Both the position numbers and the translations under genes were made by a program. A stretch of DNA of 9,009 nucleotides from positions 1-9,009 of the forward strand of contig CANJYC010000059.1 in assembly GCA_947478985.1 (NCBI GenBank). Direction: 5' to 3'. Source of the DNA: Acidobacteriota bacterium (GTDB taxonomy: Bacteria > Acidobacteriota > Vicinamibacteria > Vicinamibacterales > UBA2999). Positions within the stretch are counted from its first letter, which is position 1. Each line of letters begins with the position of its first letter. Below the pieces are notes generated by a model that was not told the DNA's origin, did not search any database, and saw nothing but the letters and a program-made list of their open reading frames with translations. Positions 1 to 8,474 of this stretch are shown piece by piece.

Positions 1-606
1 CCGCCCGAGACATCGTCCGCGATCATCATCCGCAACAAGGATCTCGAACAGAGCCACGTCTGCCTCGGGACGCCCGGCTACCGGCAGGACCACGACGCCC
101 GCTATGCGAGCTACGTCCTGAACACGATTCTCGGCGGCTCGATGAGCTCGCGCCTGTTCCAGAACGTCCGCGAGAAGCGCGGACTTGCCTACTCGGTCTT
201 CAGCGGTCTCAGCGCGTATCGTGACGCCGGCTCGATGACGATTTACGCCGGGTGCGCCAACGAGGCGGTCGGCGAGCTCATCGACGTCGTCATCGCGGAA
301 CTGCGGCGCATCAAGCAGGAGCCGCCTCCCGCGCCCGAATTGCAGCGCGCCAAGGATCACCTCAAGGGGAGCCTGATGCTCAACCTCGAGAGCACGTCCA
401 GCCGGATGTCGCAGCTGGCACGGCAGGAGATCTACTTCGATCGCCAGTGCGATCTGGACGAAACGCTGCAGGGCGTCGAGCGCGTCACGGGCGCTGATGT
501 CGAGCGCGTGGCGCACGACCTGTTCGCCGATGGTTCGCTCGCGGCGACGGTGCTCGGCAAAGTTGATGGCCTAAACCTTTCACCGGAGCGGCTCGCACTC
601 GGATGA
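1..606 (+). CDS. M16-family peptidase, C-terminal part (5' end outside window)
   Basis: An open frame runs from base 1 to the TGA at 604-606, giving 201 residues of a protein whose start lies upstream. The text around residues 45-66, including SSRLFQNVREKRGLAYSV, is typical of the C-terminal domain of M16B zinc peptidases (processing-peptidase/PqqL/YmxG-like). That domain lacks the HxxEH zinc motif and helps close the substrate chamber. The catalytic half would be upstream, so activity cannot be judged here. The segment with HLKGSLMLNLESTSSRM (about residues 120-137) also fits the family. The protein ends in a short non-conserved tail. The stop overlaps the purB start (ATGA, 603-606), suggesting translational coupling and one transcript. 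A role in purine synthesis is not implied. Family assignment is firm; the exact subfamily and substrate are not known. Confidence 0.9.
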   Translation, partial: PPETSSAIIIRNKDLEQSHVCLGTPGYRQDHDARYASYVLNTILGGSMSSRLFQNVREKRGLAYSVFSGLSAYRDAGSMTIYAGCANEAVGELIDVVIAELRRIKQEPPPAPELQRAKDHLKGSLMLNLESTSSRMSQLARQEIYFDRQCDLDETLQGVERVTGADVERVAHDLFADGSLAATVLGKVDGLNLSPERLALG

Positions 607-1910
607 TTCCTCGGTACACACACCCCGACATGGGTCGCATCTGGAGCGACCAGCGGAAGTACGAAACGTGGCTGCAGGTCGAGATCGCGGCCTCTGAAGC
701 GATGGCCCGTGCGGGCATCGTGCCGGTCGAGGCCGCGCGGGAGATCCGGGCACGTGGCGGGTTCGACATTGCCCGCATCGAGGCCATCGAGCAGGTGACC
801 CAGCACGACGTCATCGCGTTCACGACGTCGGTCGCCGAGCACGTCGGTCCGGCCGCCCGGTGGCTGCACTTCGGCCTCACCTCCTCGGATGTCATCGACA
901 CGGCGCAGGCGCTGCAGATGCGGGACGCGTGCGATGTCCTGCTCTCGGATCTCGAGGGGCTAATGCAGGCCGTCCATGCGCGCGCTGCCGAACACCGGCG
1001 CACGCCGATGATCGGGCGCACCCATGGCGTGCACGCCGAGCCGATGACCTTCGGCCTGAAGCTGGCGCTCTGGTACGCCGAACTCGCCCGTGACGTCGCT
1101 CGCATTCGCCGTGCCCGTGAAGGGATTTCGGTCGGCATGCTGTCGGGCGCCGTCGGGACGTTTGCGCACCTGCCGCCGGCCATCGAAGCGGATGCGTGCC
1201 ACGAGCTCGGCCTCGAGCCGGCACCGGTCGCCTCGCAGGTCATCCAGCGCGACCGGCACGCGGAGCTGCTCTCGGCCATCGCCATCACCGGCTCGTCGCT
1301 GGAGAAAATTGCGCTCGAGATCAGGGGTCTCCAGAAGACGGAAATCGGCGAGGTCGAGGAGCCCTTCGGCAAGGGTCAGAAAGGCTCCTCGGCGATGCCG
1401 CACAAGCGCAACCCCATTGGTTGCGAGCAGGTTGTCGGCATGGCCCGGTTGCTGCGCGCCAACGCCGGGGCCGCCCTCGAGAACAACGCACTGTGGCACG
1501 AGCGCGACATTTCGCACTCCTCAGTGGAGCGCGTGATCATTCCCGACAGTTTCATCGCGCTCGACCACATGCTGCGCCGCATGACGCGCATCGTCGCCGG
1601 GATGGTGGTCTACCCCGACCGGATGCGGGAAAACCTCGAACGCTCGCGCGGTGTCGTCTTCTCGGGTACCGTGCTGCTGGAACTGGCGCGGCGCGGTGTC
1701 TCCCGCGAGCAGGCCTACGAGTGGGTGCAGCGCAACGCGATGCGGGCGTTCCACGAGAAGCGGGACTTCAAGCCGTTGCTGCTGGCTGATCCCGACGTGA
1801 CAGCGGTGCTGTCGCCGGCGGAGATCGAGCGCAGCTTCGACCTCGACGAGCAGTTCCGCCACGTCGACGATATCTTCGCGCGCGTGTTCGGCAGCGAGGG
1901 GACACGATGA
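603..1910 (+). CDS. purB: Adenylosuccinate lyase
   Basis: 435 residues, the usual length for the short bacterial form. PurB removes fumarate from SAICAR to give AICAR and from adenylosuccinate to give AMP, acting as a cytosolic homotetramer of the fumarase/aspartase superfamily. Visible landmarks are H68 in QVTQHDV, the TSSD motif at 93-96, GRTHGVHAEP at 138-147 with H141 (general acid/base position in the family), and the signature loop GSSAMPHKRNP at 261-271, which carries the catalytic serine. The N-terminus (IPRYTHPDMGRIWSDQRKY) matches the family start, supporting the ATG at 603, which overlaps the stop of the upstream peptidase gene by 4 bases. No strong Shine-Dalgarno is close; the nearest GGAG is at 585-588, so coupling to the upstream gene is likely. 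All expected motifs are intact. Confidence 0.97.
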   Translation: MIPRYTHPDMGRIWSDQRKYETWLQVEIAASEAMARAGIVPVEAAREIRARGGFDIARIEAIEQVTQHDVIAFTTSVAEHVGPAARWLHFGLTSSDVIDTAQALQMRDACDVLLSDLEGLMQAVHARAAEHRRTPMIGRTHGVHAEPMTFGLKLALWYAELARDVARIRRAREGISVGMLSGAVGTFAHLPPAIEADACHELGLEPAPVASQVIQRDRHAELLSAIAITGSSLEKIALEIRGLQKTEIGEVEEPFGKGQKGSSAMPHKRNPIGCEQVVGMARLLRANAGAALENNALWHERDISHSSVERVIIPDSFIALDHMLRRMTRIVAGMVVYPDRMRENLERSRGVVFSGTVLLELARRGVSREQAYEWVQRNAMRAFHEKRDFKPLLLADPDVTAVLSPAEIERSFDLDEQFRHVDDIFARVFGSEGTR

Positions 1911-1951
1911 GCCACGTGAGCAATCTCACCAGTAACGAGAGGCCTGTCTGA
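1907..1951 (+). other. Possible 14-codon mini-ORF bridging purB and purS
   Basis: An ATG overlapping the purB stop (ATGA, 1907-1910) opens a 14-codon frame whose TGA at 1949-1951 overlaps the purS ATG (TGATG). It fills the only gap between purB and purS exactly. It could act as a bridge for reinitiating ribosomes, or be chance. The encoded peptide (MSHVSNLTSNERPV) resembles nothing I recognise. No ribosome binding site of its own was seen beyond the purB 3' end. Confidence 0.2.
1937..1942 (+). promoter_or_regulatory. Shine-Dalgarno of purS
   Basis: GAGAGG lies 8 bases before the ATG at 1951. It is the clearest ribosome binding site in the operon and fixes the purS start. It suggests that purS, the first of the three FGAM synthase subunits, can be initiated independently of purB. 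Confidence 0.7.
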
Positions 1952-2187
1952 TGCGTGCGCGCGTATTCGTTACCTTGAAGCCTTCCGTCTTCGATCCTCA
2001 GGGCACCACCGTCACCGAGGCGCTCCATTCCCTTGGCTATGACACCGTGAAGGATGTGCGGCAGGGCAAGTACTTCGAGCTTGAGATCGAGGCCGCCAGT
2101 GCCGACGAGGCGCGCCGTCTGGCGTCCGAGGCGGCCGACAAGCTGCTGGCGAACCCCGTGATCGAGAGCTACCGGATCGAGATATGA
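1951..2187 (+). CDS. purS: Phosphoribosylformylglycinamidine synthase, PurS subunit
   Basis: 78 residues, the normal size for PurS (about 80). PurS is a small dimeric protein that bridges PurQ and the small PurL in the FGAM synthase complex and helps pass ammonia between them; it has no catalytic site. Typical features are the first strand RARVFVTLKPSVFDPQG (about residues 2-18), EALHSLGYDTVKDVRQGKYFEL (about 23-44), which is the most conserved stretch, and an end rich in acidic and small residues (ANPVIESYRIEI). The ATG at 1951 has a good Shine-Dalgarno (GAGAGG). The stop overlaps the purQ start (ATGA, 2184-2187), as is common for purS-purQ pairs, so equal production is likely. Confidence 0.96.
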   Translation: MRARVFVTLKPSVFDPQGTTVTEALHSLGYDTVKDVRQGKYFELEIEAASADEARRLASEAADKLLANPVIESYRIEI

Positions 2188-2912
2188 GGTTCGCGGTCGT
2201 CGTCTTTCCCGGATCCAACTGCGACCACGATGCGCTCTACGCTGTCGAGCACGTGCTCGGTCAGACCGCCGCGTTCGTCTGGCATAAGGACACGAGCCTT
2301 GGTGATGCCGACGCTGTGATCCTGCCGGGCGGGTTCGCCTACGGCGACTACCTCCGCACCGGCGCCATCGCCCGCTTTTCGCCAATCATGCAGGCGATTA
2401 AGACCTTTGCCGCAGCCGGCGGCCCGGTGATTGGCATCTGCAACGGCTTCCAGGTGCTGCTCGAGGCCGGGTTGCTGCCGGGCGCGATGCTGCGCAACCG
2501 CAGCGTCCGCTTTCAATGCGAGCATGTGTACGTGAAGGTGGAACAGACGGACACGCCGTTCACGCTTGCCTGTGCGCCGGGTCAGGTGCTGCGCCTCCCA
2601 ATCGCGCACGGCGAGGGAAACTACTACGCGGAGCCCGACGTGATCGCAAGGCTCGAGCAGCAGCGGCAGGTGGTGTTCCGCTACACGACCGCGCAGGGCG
2701 CCGCAACCGCGGAGGCCAATCCCAATGGATCGGTGCACAACATCGCGGGCCTCTGCAACGAGGCGCGAAACGTGGTCGGCCTCATGCCGCACCCTGAGCG
2801 AGCGTGCGAGCTGGCGCTCGGGAGCGCCGATGGACTCGTGATGTTCAAGTCTGTCTTGCAGGCAATAAATGGGGTCGGGAGTCATTTATCGAGGACACTT
2901 TCTCCGCGATGA
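2184..2912 (+). CDS. purQ: Phosphoribosylformylglycinamidine synthase, PurQ (glutaminase) subunit
   Basis: 242 residues. PurQ is the class I glutamine amidotransferase that hydrolyses glutamine and delivers ammonia to PurL for conversion of FGAR to FGAM. The nucleophile is C86 in GICNGFQ and the rest of the triad is H203 and E205 in MPHPER. The N-terminus (FAVVVFPGSNCDHD) and LPGGFAYGDYLRTGA (about 47-61) are standard. The natural protein appears to end near residue 228: from about N229 to R242 the codons belong to the left arm and loop of the inverted repeat at 2867-2959, so the tail (NGVGSHLSRTLSPR) is repeat-derived, and the stop (2910-2912) lies in the repeat loop. The usual family length is about 220-235, so the tail is probably an add-on and not part of the fold. 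The start is coupled to purS by ATGA. Confidence 0.96.
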   Translation: MRFAVVVFPGSNCDHDALYAVEHVLGQTAAFVWHKDTSLGDADAVILPGGFAYGDYLRTGAIARFSPIMQAIKTFAAAGGPVIGICNGFQVLLEAGLLPGAMLRNRSVRFQCEHVYVKVEQTDTPFTLACAPGQVLRLPIAHGEGNYYAEPDVIARLEQQRQVVFRYTTAQGAATAEANPNGSVHNIAGLCNEARNVVGLMPHPERACELALGSADGLVMFKSVLQAINGVGSHLSRTLSPR

Positions 2913-2940
2913 CGCCCACCGCCCTGAGTGTCCTCAATAA

Positions 2941-2959
<19 letters not shown>
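2867..2959. repeat. 93-bp inverted-repeat element (RAYT-related, MITE/REPIN-like) at the purQ-purL junction
   Basis: The arms 2867-2899 and 2927-2959 are 33 bases each and match as inverted copies at 31 of 33 positions, around a 27-base loop (2900-2926). The arm core GGGGTCGGGAGTCATTT followed by GAGGACAC is the same as in the ends of the RAYT element at 7693-8474, so this is probably a non-autonomous copy moved by a RAYT of that type. It has no internal gene. It overlaps coding sequence on both sides: the left arm and loop encode the end of purQ and the right arm holds the first six codons of purL. As RNA it would form a long stem with the purL ATG inside it. The two arm mismatches are A-C on the top strand but G-T wobbles on the bottom strand. 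No target-site duplication is apparent. Confidence 0.88.
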
Positions 2960-5184
<2,225 letters not shown>

Positions 5185-5205
5185 CGCCGTAAACTGAAAG
5201 GGTCG

Positions 5206-6648
5206 ATGTTCGACAAGTTCAAGGACGAGTGCGGCGTCTTCGGCATCTTCGGTCACCCCGAAGCGGCGAACCTCACGTACCTCGGCCTCTACGCCCTGCA
5301 GCACCGCGGTCAGGAGAGCGCGGGCATCGCGGCGTCTGACGGCGTCCAGATCCGTCACTCCAAGGCGATGGGCTACGTGAACGAGGCGTTCAACGCCGAG
5401 TCGCTGGCCAAACTGCCCGGCACGATGGCCGCCGGACACGTCCGCTATTCGACGGCCGGCGAGAGCCGGGTGTCGAACGCGCAGCCGATTGTCGTCGACA
5501 GCATCCACGGACAGTTTGCGATCTGTCATAACGGCAACCTCGTCAACGCCGGTGAGCTGAAGGATCTGCTCGTCCGCGACGGCGCCATCTTCCAGACAAG
5601 CAGCGACACCGAGGTCGTGGTCCATCTCTTCGCCCGGTCCCGTGAAGACGGCCCGGAGTCGGCGATCGTCGATGCGTTGTCACAGGTGCGAGGCGCGTTT
5701 TCCTTCGTCATCATGACCAAGGACCGCATCGTCGGCGCGCGCGATCCGCACGGATTCCGCCCGCTGGCCATCGGCCGGCTTGGCGACGCCTGGGTGATCT
5801 GTTCGGAGACCTGCGCGCTCGATCTCATCGGCGCGACCTACGTGCGTGACGTCGAGCCTGGCGAGATCGTGTTCATCAGCAAGGGCGGCATGCGATCGGT
5901 GAAGCCGTTTGCCCCGGCCCAGGCCTCGCAGTGCGTCTTTGAACACGTGTACTTCGCCCGCCCCGACAGCTACGTGTTCGGCGAGAGCGTGAACGAGGTG
6001 CGGACGGACCTCGGCCGGAGGCTCGCACGCGAATCCGCCGTAGAAGCGGACGTCATCGTCCCGATTCCCGACTCCGGCGTCTGCGCCGCCGTCGGCTTCG
6101 CCGAGCAGTCCGGCATTCCGATGCGGATGGGGCTCATCCGCAATCACTACGTGGGACGGACGTTCATTGAGCCGCAGCAGTCGATCCGCCACTTTGGCGT
6201 GCGCGTGAAGCTCAACCCGGTGAAGAGCATCATCGACGGAAAGCGCGTGGTGCTGGTCGACGACTCCATCGTGCGCGGGACCACCAGCCGCAAGATTGTC
6301 CGCATGGTGCGCAGTGCAGGCGCCACAGAAGTGCACATGCGCATCAGTTGTCCGCCGACGATTTCACCCTGCTTCTACGGCGTGGACACGCCGCGGCGCT
6401 CGGAGTTGATTGCGGCGACACACACGCTCGAAGAGATCCGCAAGTACCTCGATGCCGACAGCGTCGCCTATCTGAGCCTCGACGGCCTCATGGGATCGGT
6501 GCGCGGGGGCAAGTCGAAATACTGTTCGTCGTGCTATACGGGCGTCTATCCCGTGGCGTTTCCGCGCGACGAAACCGCGTACCTCCAGCTCGCGCTGAAG
6601 CTGAATGGTGAGGTGCCGGTGGCGGCATCGGACGATCCCGGACTCTAA
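5206..6648 (+). CDS. purF: Amidophosphoribosyltransferase (glutamine PRPP amidotransferase)
   Basis: 480 residues. PurF makes phosphoribosylamine from PRPP and glutamine, the committed first step. The N-terminal Ntn glutaminase domain starts after an apparent 8-residue propeptide (MFDKFKDE), which would be removed to expose nucleophile C9 in CGVFGI. HRGQESAGI (33-41) and the HNGNL segment (108-112) are standard. The C-terminal phosphoribosyltransferase domain has the PRPP loop VVLVDDSIVRGTT (348-360). C243 (CVFEHVYFARPDS), C389 (SPCFYGVD), C440 and C443 (CSSC) match the four positions that bind a 4Fe-4S cluster in Bacillus-type PurF, so an Fe-S form processed by propeptide cleavage is likely. 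The gap after purL is 21 bases, with a weak GAAAGGG close before the ATG. Allosteric inhibition by purine nucleotides is usual for the family but is not visible here. Confidence 0.97.
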   Translation: MFDKFKDECGVFGIFGHPEAANLTYLGLYALQHRGQESAGIAASDGVQIRHSKAMGYVNEAFNAESLAKLPGTMAAGHVRYSTAGESRVSNAQPIVVDSIHGQFAICHNGNLVNAGELKDLLVRDGAIFQTSSDTEVVVHLFARSREDGPESAIVDALSQVRGAFSFVIMTKDRIVGARDPHGFRPLAIGRLGDAWVICSETCALDLIGATYVRDVEPGEIVFISKGGMRSVKPFAPAQASQCVFEHVYFARPDSYVFGESVNEVRTDLGRRLARESAVEADVIVPIPDSGVCAAVGFAEQSGIPMRMGLIRNHYVGRTFIEPQQSIRHFGVRVKLNPVKSIIDGKRVVLVDDSIVRGTTSRKIVRMVRSAGATEVHMRISCPPTISPCFYGVDTPRRSELIAATHTLEEIRKYLDADSVAYLSLDGLMGSVRGGKSKYCSSCYTGVYPVAFPRDETAYLQLALKLNGEVPVAASDDPGL

Positions 6649-6653
6649 CTCGC

Positions 6654-7688
6654 ATGGACTACAAGGATTCCGGCGTCGACATCGACGCAGGCAACGAGGC
6701 GGTGCGCCGCATACGCGGTCTCGCGCGCTCCACCTTCACCGCGGGCGTACTCTCCGACATCGGGTCGTTCGGCGGCCTGTTTCAGCTGGAGACCGGCCGC
6801 TACCGCGAGCCGGTGCTCGTGTCGAGCGCCGACGGCGTGGGCACGAAGCTGAAGGTGGCGTTCCTCGCGGATCGACACGGCACAGTCGGCATCGATCTGG
6901 TGAACCACTGCGTCAACGACATCCTCGTGCAGGGCGCCGAACCCTTGTTCTTTCTCGACTATCTGGCGACGAGCCGGCTGGCGCCTGAGGTGGCTGAGGC
7001 CATCGTGGGCGGCATGGCGTCCGCGTGCCGCGATAACGGGTGCGCGCTGCTCGGCGGCGAGACCGCCGAGATGCCAGGCTTCTATGCCGCAGGCGAGTAC
7101 GACATGGCCGGATTCATCGTCGGCGTGGTCGATCGGCCGCGGCTCATCAACGGTCGCACAATCGCGGTCGGCGACGTGCTGGTCGGGGTGCCGTCATCCG
7201 GGCTCCACACCAACGGCTATTCGCTCGCGCGTCGCATCATCTTCGACGGTCTCGGATTGACCGTGGATAGCCACGTGCCCGAGTTGGGTACGACCGTGGC
7301 GTCAGCATTGCTCGAGCCGCACCGCTCATACCTGTCGATGATCAAGCCCCTGCTGGCCGGGGGACGAATCAAGGGGATGGCGCACATCACCGGTGGCGGC
7401 ATCACCGAAAATCTGCCGAGAATCCTGCCGCACGGTACCGCCGCCGTCGTTGATGCCGCATCATGGACCGTGCCGCCGATCTTCACCTGGCTGCAGCAGG
7501 CGGGCCGCGTGCCGGTGGACGACATGTTGCGCACCTTCAACATGGGCATTGGCCTCGTGATTGTGACCACGCGCAGCGACGCCGAGCCGCTGATCGAGGA
7601 ACTGGCCGCGCGCGGCGGCCGGGATGCCCGTCTCATCGGCGAGATCGTCCCAGGCGAACCCCCGAGCGTCAGCTATACCAACCTCTAA
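6654..7688 (+). CDS. purM: Phosphoribosylformylglycinamidine cyclo-ligase (AIR synthetase)
   Basis: 344 residues, almost the same as the E. coli enzyme (345). PurM closes the imidazole ring of FGAM with ATP to give AIR (step 5) and works as a cytosolic dimer. Landmarks: the N-terminal YKDSGVDIDAGNEAV, SSADGVGTKLKVAF (57-70) of the ATP-binding fold, DLVNHCVNDILVQGAEPLFFLDY (about 81-103), LLGGETAEMPGFY (132-144), VGVPSSGLHTNGYS (about 177-190), and HITGGGITENLPR (244-256). The ATG lies 5 bases after the purF stop, with no clear Shine-Dalgarno, so coupling to purF is likely. The end (PSVSYTNL) looks natural and complete. The RAYT element begins only 4 bases after the stop, so it did not damage this gene. 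Confidence 0.97.
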   Translation: MDYKDSGVDIDAGNEAVRRIRGLARSTFTAGVLSDIGSFGGLFQLETGRYREPVLVSSADGVGTKLKVAFLADRHGTVGIDLVNHCVNDILVQGAEPLFFLDYLATSRLAPEVAEAIVGGMASACRDNGCALLGGETAEMPGFYAAGEYDMAGFIVGVVDRPRLINGRTIAVGDVLVGVPSSGLHTNGYSLARRIIFDGLGLTVDSHVPELGTTVASALLEPHRSYLSMIKPLLAGGRIKGMAHITGGGITENLPRILPHGTAAVVDAASWTVPPIFTWLQQAGRVPVDDMLRTFNMGIGLVIVTTRSDAEPLIEELAARGGRDARLIGEIVPGEPPSVSYTNL

Positions 7689-7692
7689 TGTA

Positions 7693-7725
7693 AAAAAGGG
7701 GTCGGGAGTCATTTGTTGAGGACAC
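7693..7725. repeat. Left terminal inverted repeat of the RAYT element
   Basis: 33 bases: A-run, then GGGGTCGGGAGTCATTT, then GTTGAGGACAC. It pairs with 8442-8474 with a single mismatch. On its own it can also form a short imperfect hairpin, 7703-7710 with 7721-7728 (7 of 8 pairs, 10-base loop), of the kind recognised by TnpA_REP-type enzymes. It contains the stop codon of the transposase gene (TGA on the minus strand, 7709-7711). Confidence 0.88.
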
Positions 7726-8395
7726 CCGGGCATATCGCGAGTCTTGGCCGGCCACGTTTCCCAGGAGCTCTGAGACCGAAACGGACGGCGAGGTCGGATC
7801 GCCACGCTTCGTTGCCGATGGGCTCACCGCGAGCCAGCGCTCGTCTCAGGGCGTCCAATTCCGCCGCTGTCTGCGCGACGTTCACAATTGTCAGCCAGTC
7901 AACCGGCGGAGAGACCGGCCAAGCAGCCAGCCACGGCGTCTCCATCGTTGATACCCGGCGCGAGAGGCTGGACCACTGCCAGTGTTCTGCCCGTTCCACG
8001 AGTGCGGCCCGAAGCGCGTTACGTTCCACATAGCGGCAGACGCGCAGAAAGTGATCGTCCTCGCTGATAGCGGAAGCTTTGAACCGGCCTTGATAGACTG
8101 CTCCCTGGCCGTCCAACTTGCGATGCGTCTGCCACCGGCGGGCGTGAGTCATCGTGACCCAGTGCATGAAGCGGGAGAGGGCGCCGTCGCGTTGTGGAGA
8201 TAGCACAAGATGCCAGTGGTTAGGCATCAGGCAGTACGCAAAAAGAGCCAGTTCGAATTTTGACAGCGCTGTGACAAGGACCAGCTCAAATGCCGCGTAG
8301 TCCTCGTGACGTTCGAACAGCACCACACGCTTCGCAGCCCGGTTAATCACATGGAAAACCAACCCCGCCGTCGCTGCTCGTCGTCGCCTTGGCAT
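7709..8395 (-). CDS. REP-associated tyrosine transposase (Y1_Tnp/IS200-like, HUH)
   Basis: 228 residues on the minus strand. Landmarks in order: an N-terminal basic run and HVINRAAKRVVLFE (about 15-28); the HUH metal-binding pair H60/H62 in LMPNHWHLVL; HWVTMTHARRWQTHRK (about 78-93); YQGRFKAS (101-108) followed by EDDHFL; and RYVERNALRAALV (121-133), in which Y122 is the candidate nucleophilic tyrosine. The C-terminal FGLRAPGKRGRPRL resembles the GRPR-type tail usual in RAYTs. The catalytic residues are all present and no frameshift is seen, so it is probably an active single-strand transposase acting on hairpin ends. The last four to five codons and the stop lie inside the left inverted repeat. 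No good Shine-Dalgarno precedes the ATG at 8395, suggesting low expression. Transcription of the pur operon would run antisense through it. Confidence 0.93.
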   Translation of the reverse strand: MPRRRRAATAGLVFHVINRAAKRVVLFERHEDYAAFELVLVTALSKFELALFAYCLMPNHWHLVLSPQRDGALSRFMHWVTMTHARRWQTHRKLDGQGAVYQGRFKASAISEDDHFLRVCRYVERNALRAALVERAEHWQWSSLSRRVSTMETPWLAAWPVSPPVDWLTIVNVAQTAAELDALRRALARGEPIGNEAWRSDLAVRFGLRAPGKRGRPRLAICPGVLNK

Positions 8396-8441
8396 ATAGG
8401 AGTCGAGGCAACGTTGATGCCGAGCCTGTTCGAGCCATGGA

Positions 8442-8474
8442 GTGTCCTCTACAAATGACTCCCGACCCCTTTTT
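8442..8474. repeat. Right terminal inverted repeat of the RAYT element
   Basis: Inverted copy of 7693-7725, with one mismatch in the inner part. Reading outward it runs GTGTCCTCTACAAATGACTC and then CCGACCCCTTTTT. The ATG at 8455-8457 within it opens the purN frame, so the repeat encodes the first residues (MTPDPFF) of PurN. The corresponding arm at 2927-2959 does the same for purL. Confidence 0.88.

Larger units (their letters stand above)
7693..8474. mobile_element. RAYT element with 33-bp terminal inverted repeats, between purM and purN
   Basis: The inverted ends 7693-7725 and 8442-8474 match at 32 of 33 positions and enclose a single reverse-strand transposase gene (7709-8395). Size is about 782 bp. 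This is the layout of a REP-associated tyrosine transposase with flanking inverted REP-like repeats, a relative of IS200/IS605. The left end begins 4 bases after the purM stop; the right end contains the apparent purN start codon. Gene orientation is opposite to the operon. No direct target duplication was seen, as expected for HUH/Y1 transposases. The interior looks less GC-rich by eye than the pur genes, consistent with a foreign origin. The transposase frame is intact, so the element may be functional or recently active. Confidence 0.85.

Noticed and set aside
2169..2885. Minus-strand open frame of 238 codons across purQ, starting with MTPDP
   Set aside because: It starts at the outward ATG of the left repeat arm but is antisense to an intact purQ and its product resembles no family I know. 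The long frame is a by-product of high GC content; it only illustrates that each arm carries an outward ATG.
7461..7712. Minus-strand frame reading from the left end of the RAYT element into purM (MTPDPFFTLEVG...)
   Set aside because: Same cause: outward ATG of the arm reading antisense through purM. Short, with no recognisable domain.
7692..7725. Intrinsic terminator after purM
   Set aside because: On the forward strand the A-run precedes the repeat and no T-run follows a local hairpin. The T-run exists only on the minus strand, after the transposase stop, where the hairpin is short and imperfect; not strong enough to call.
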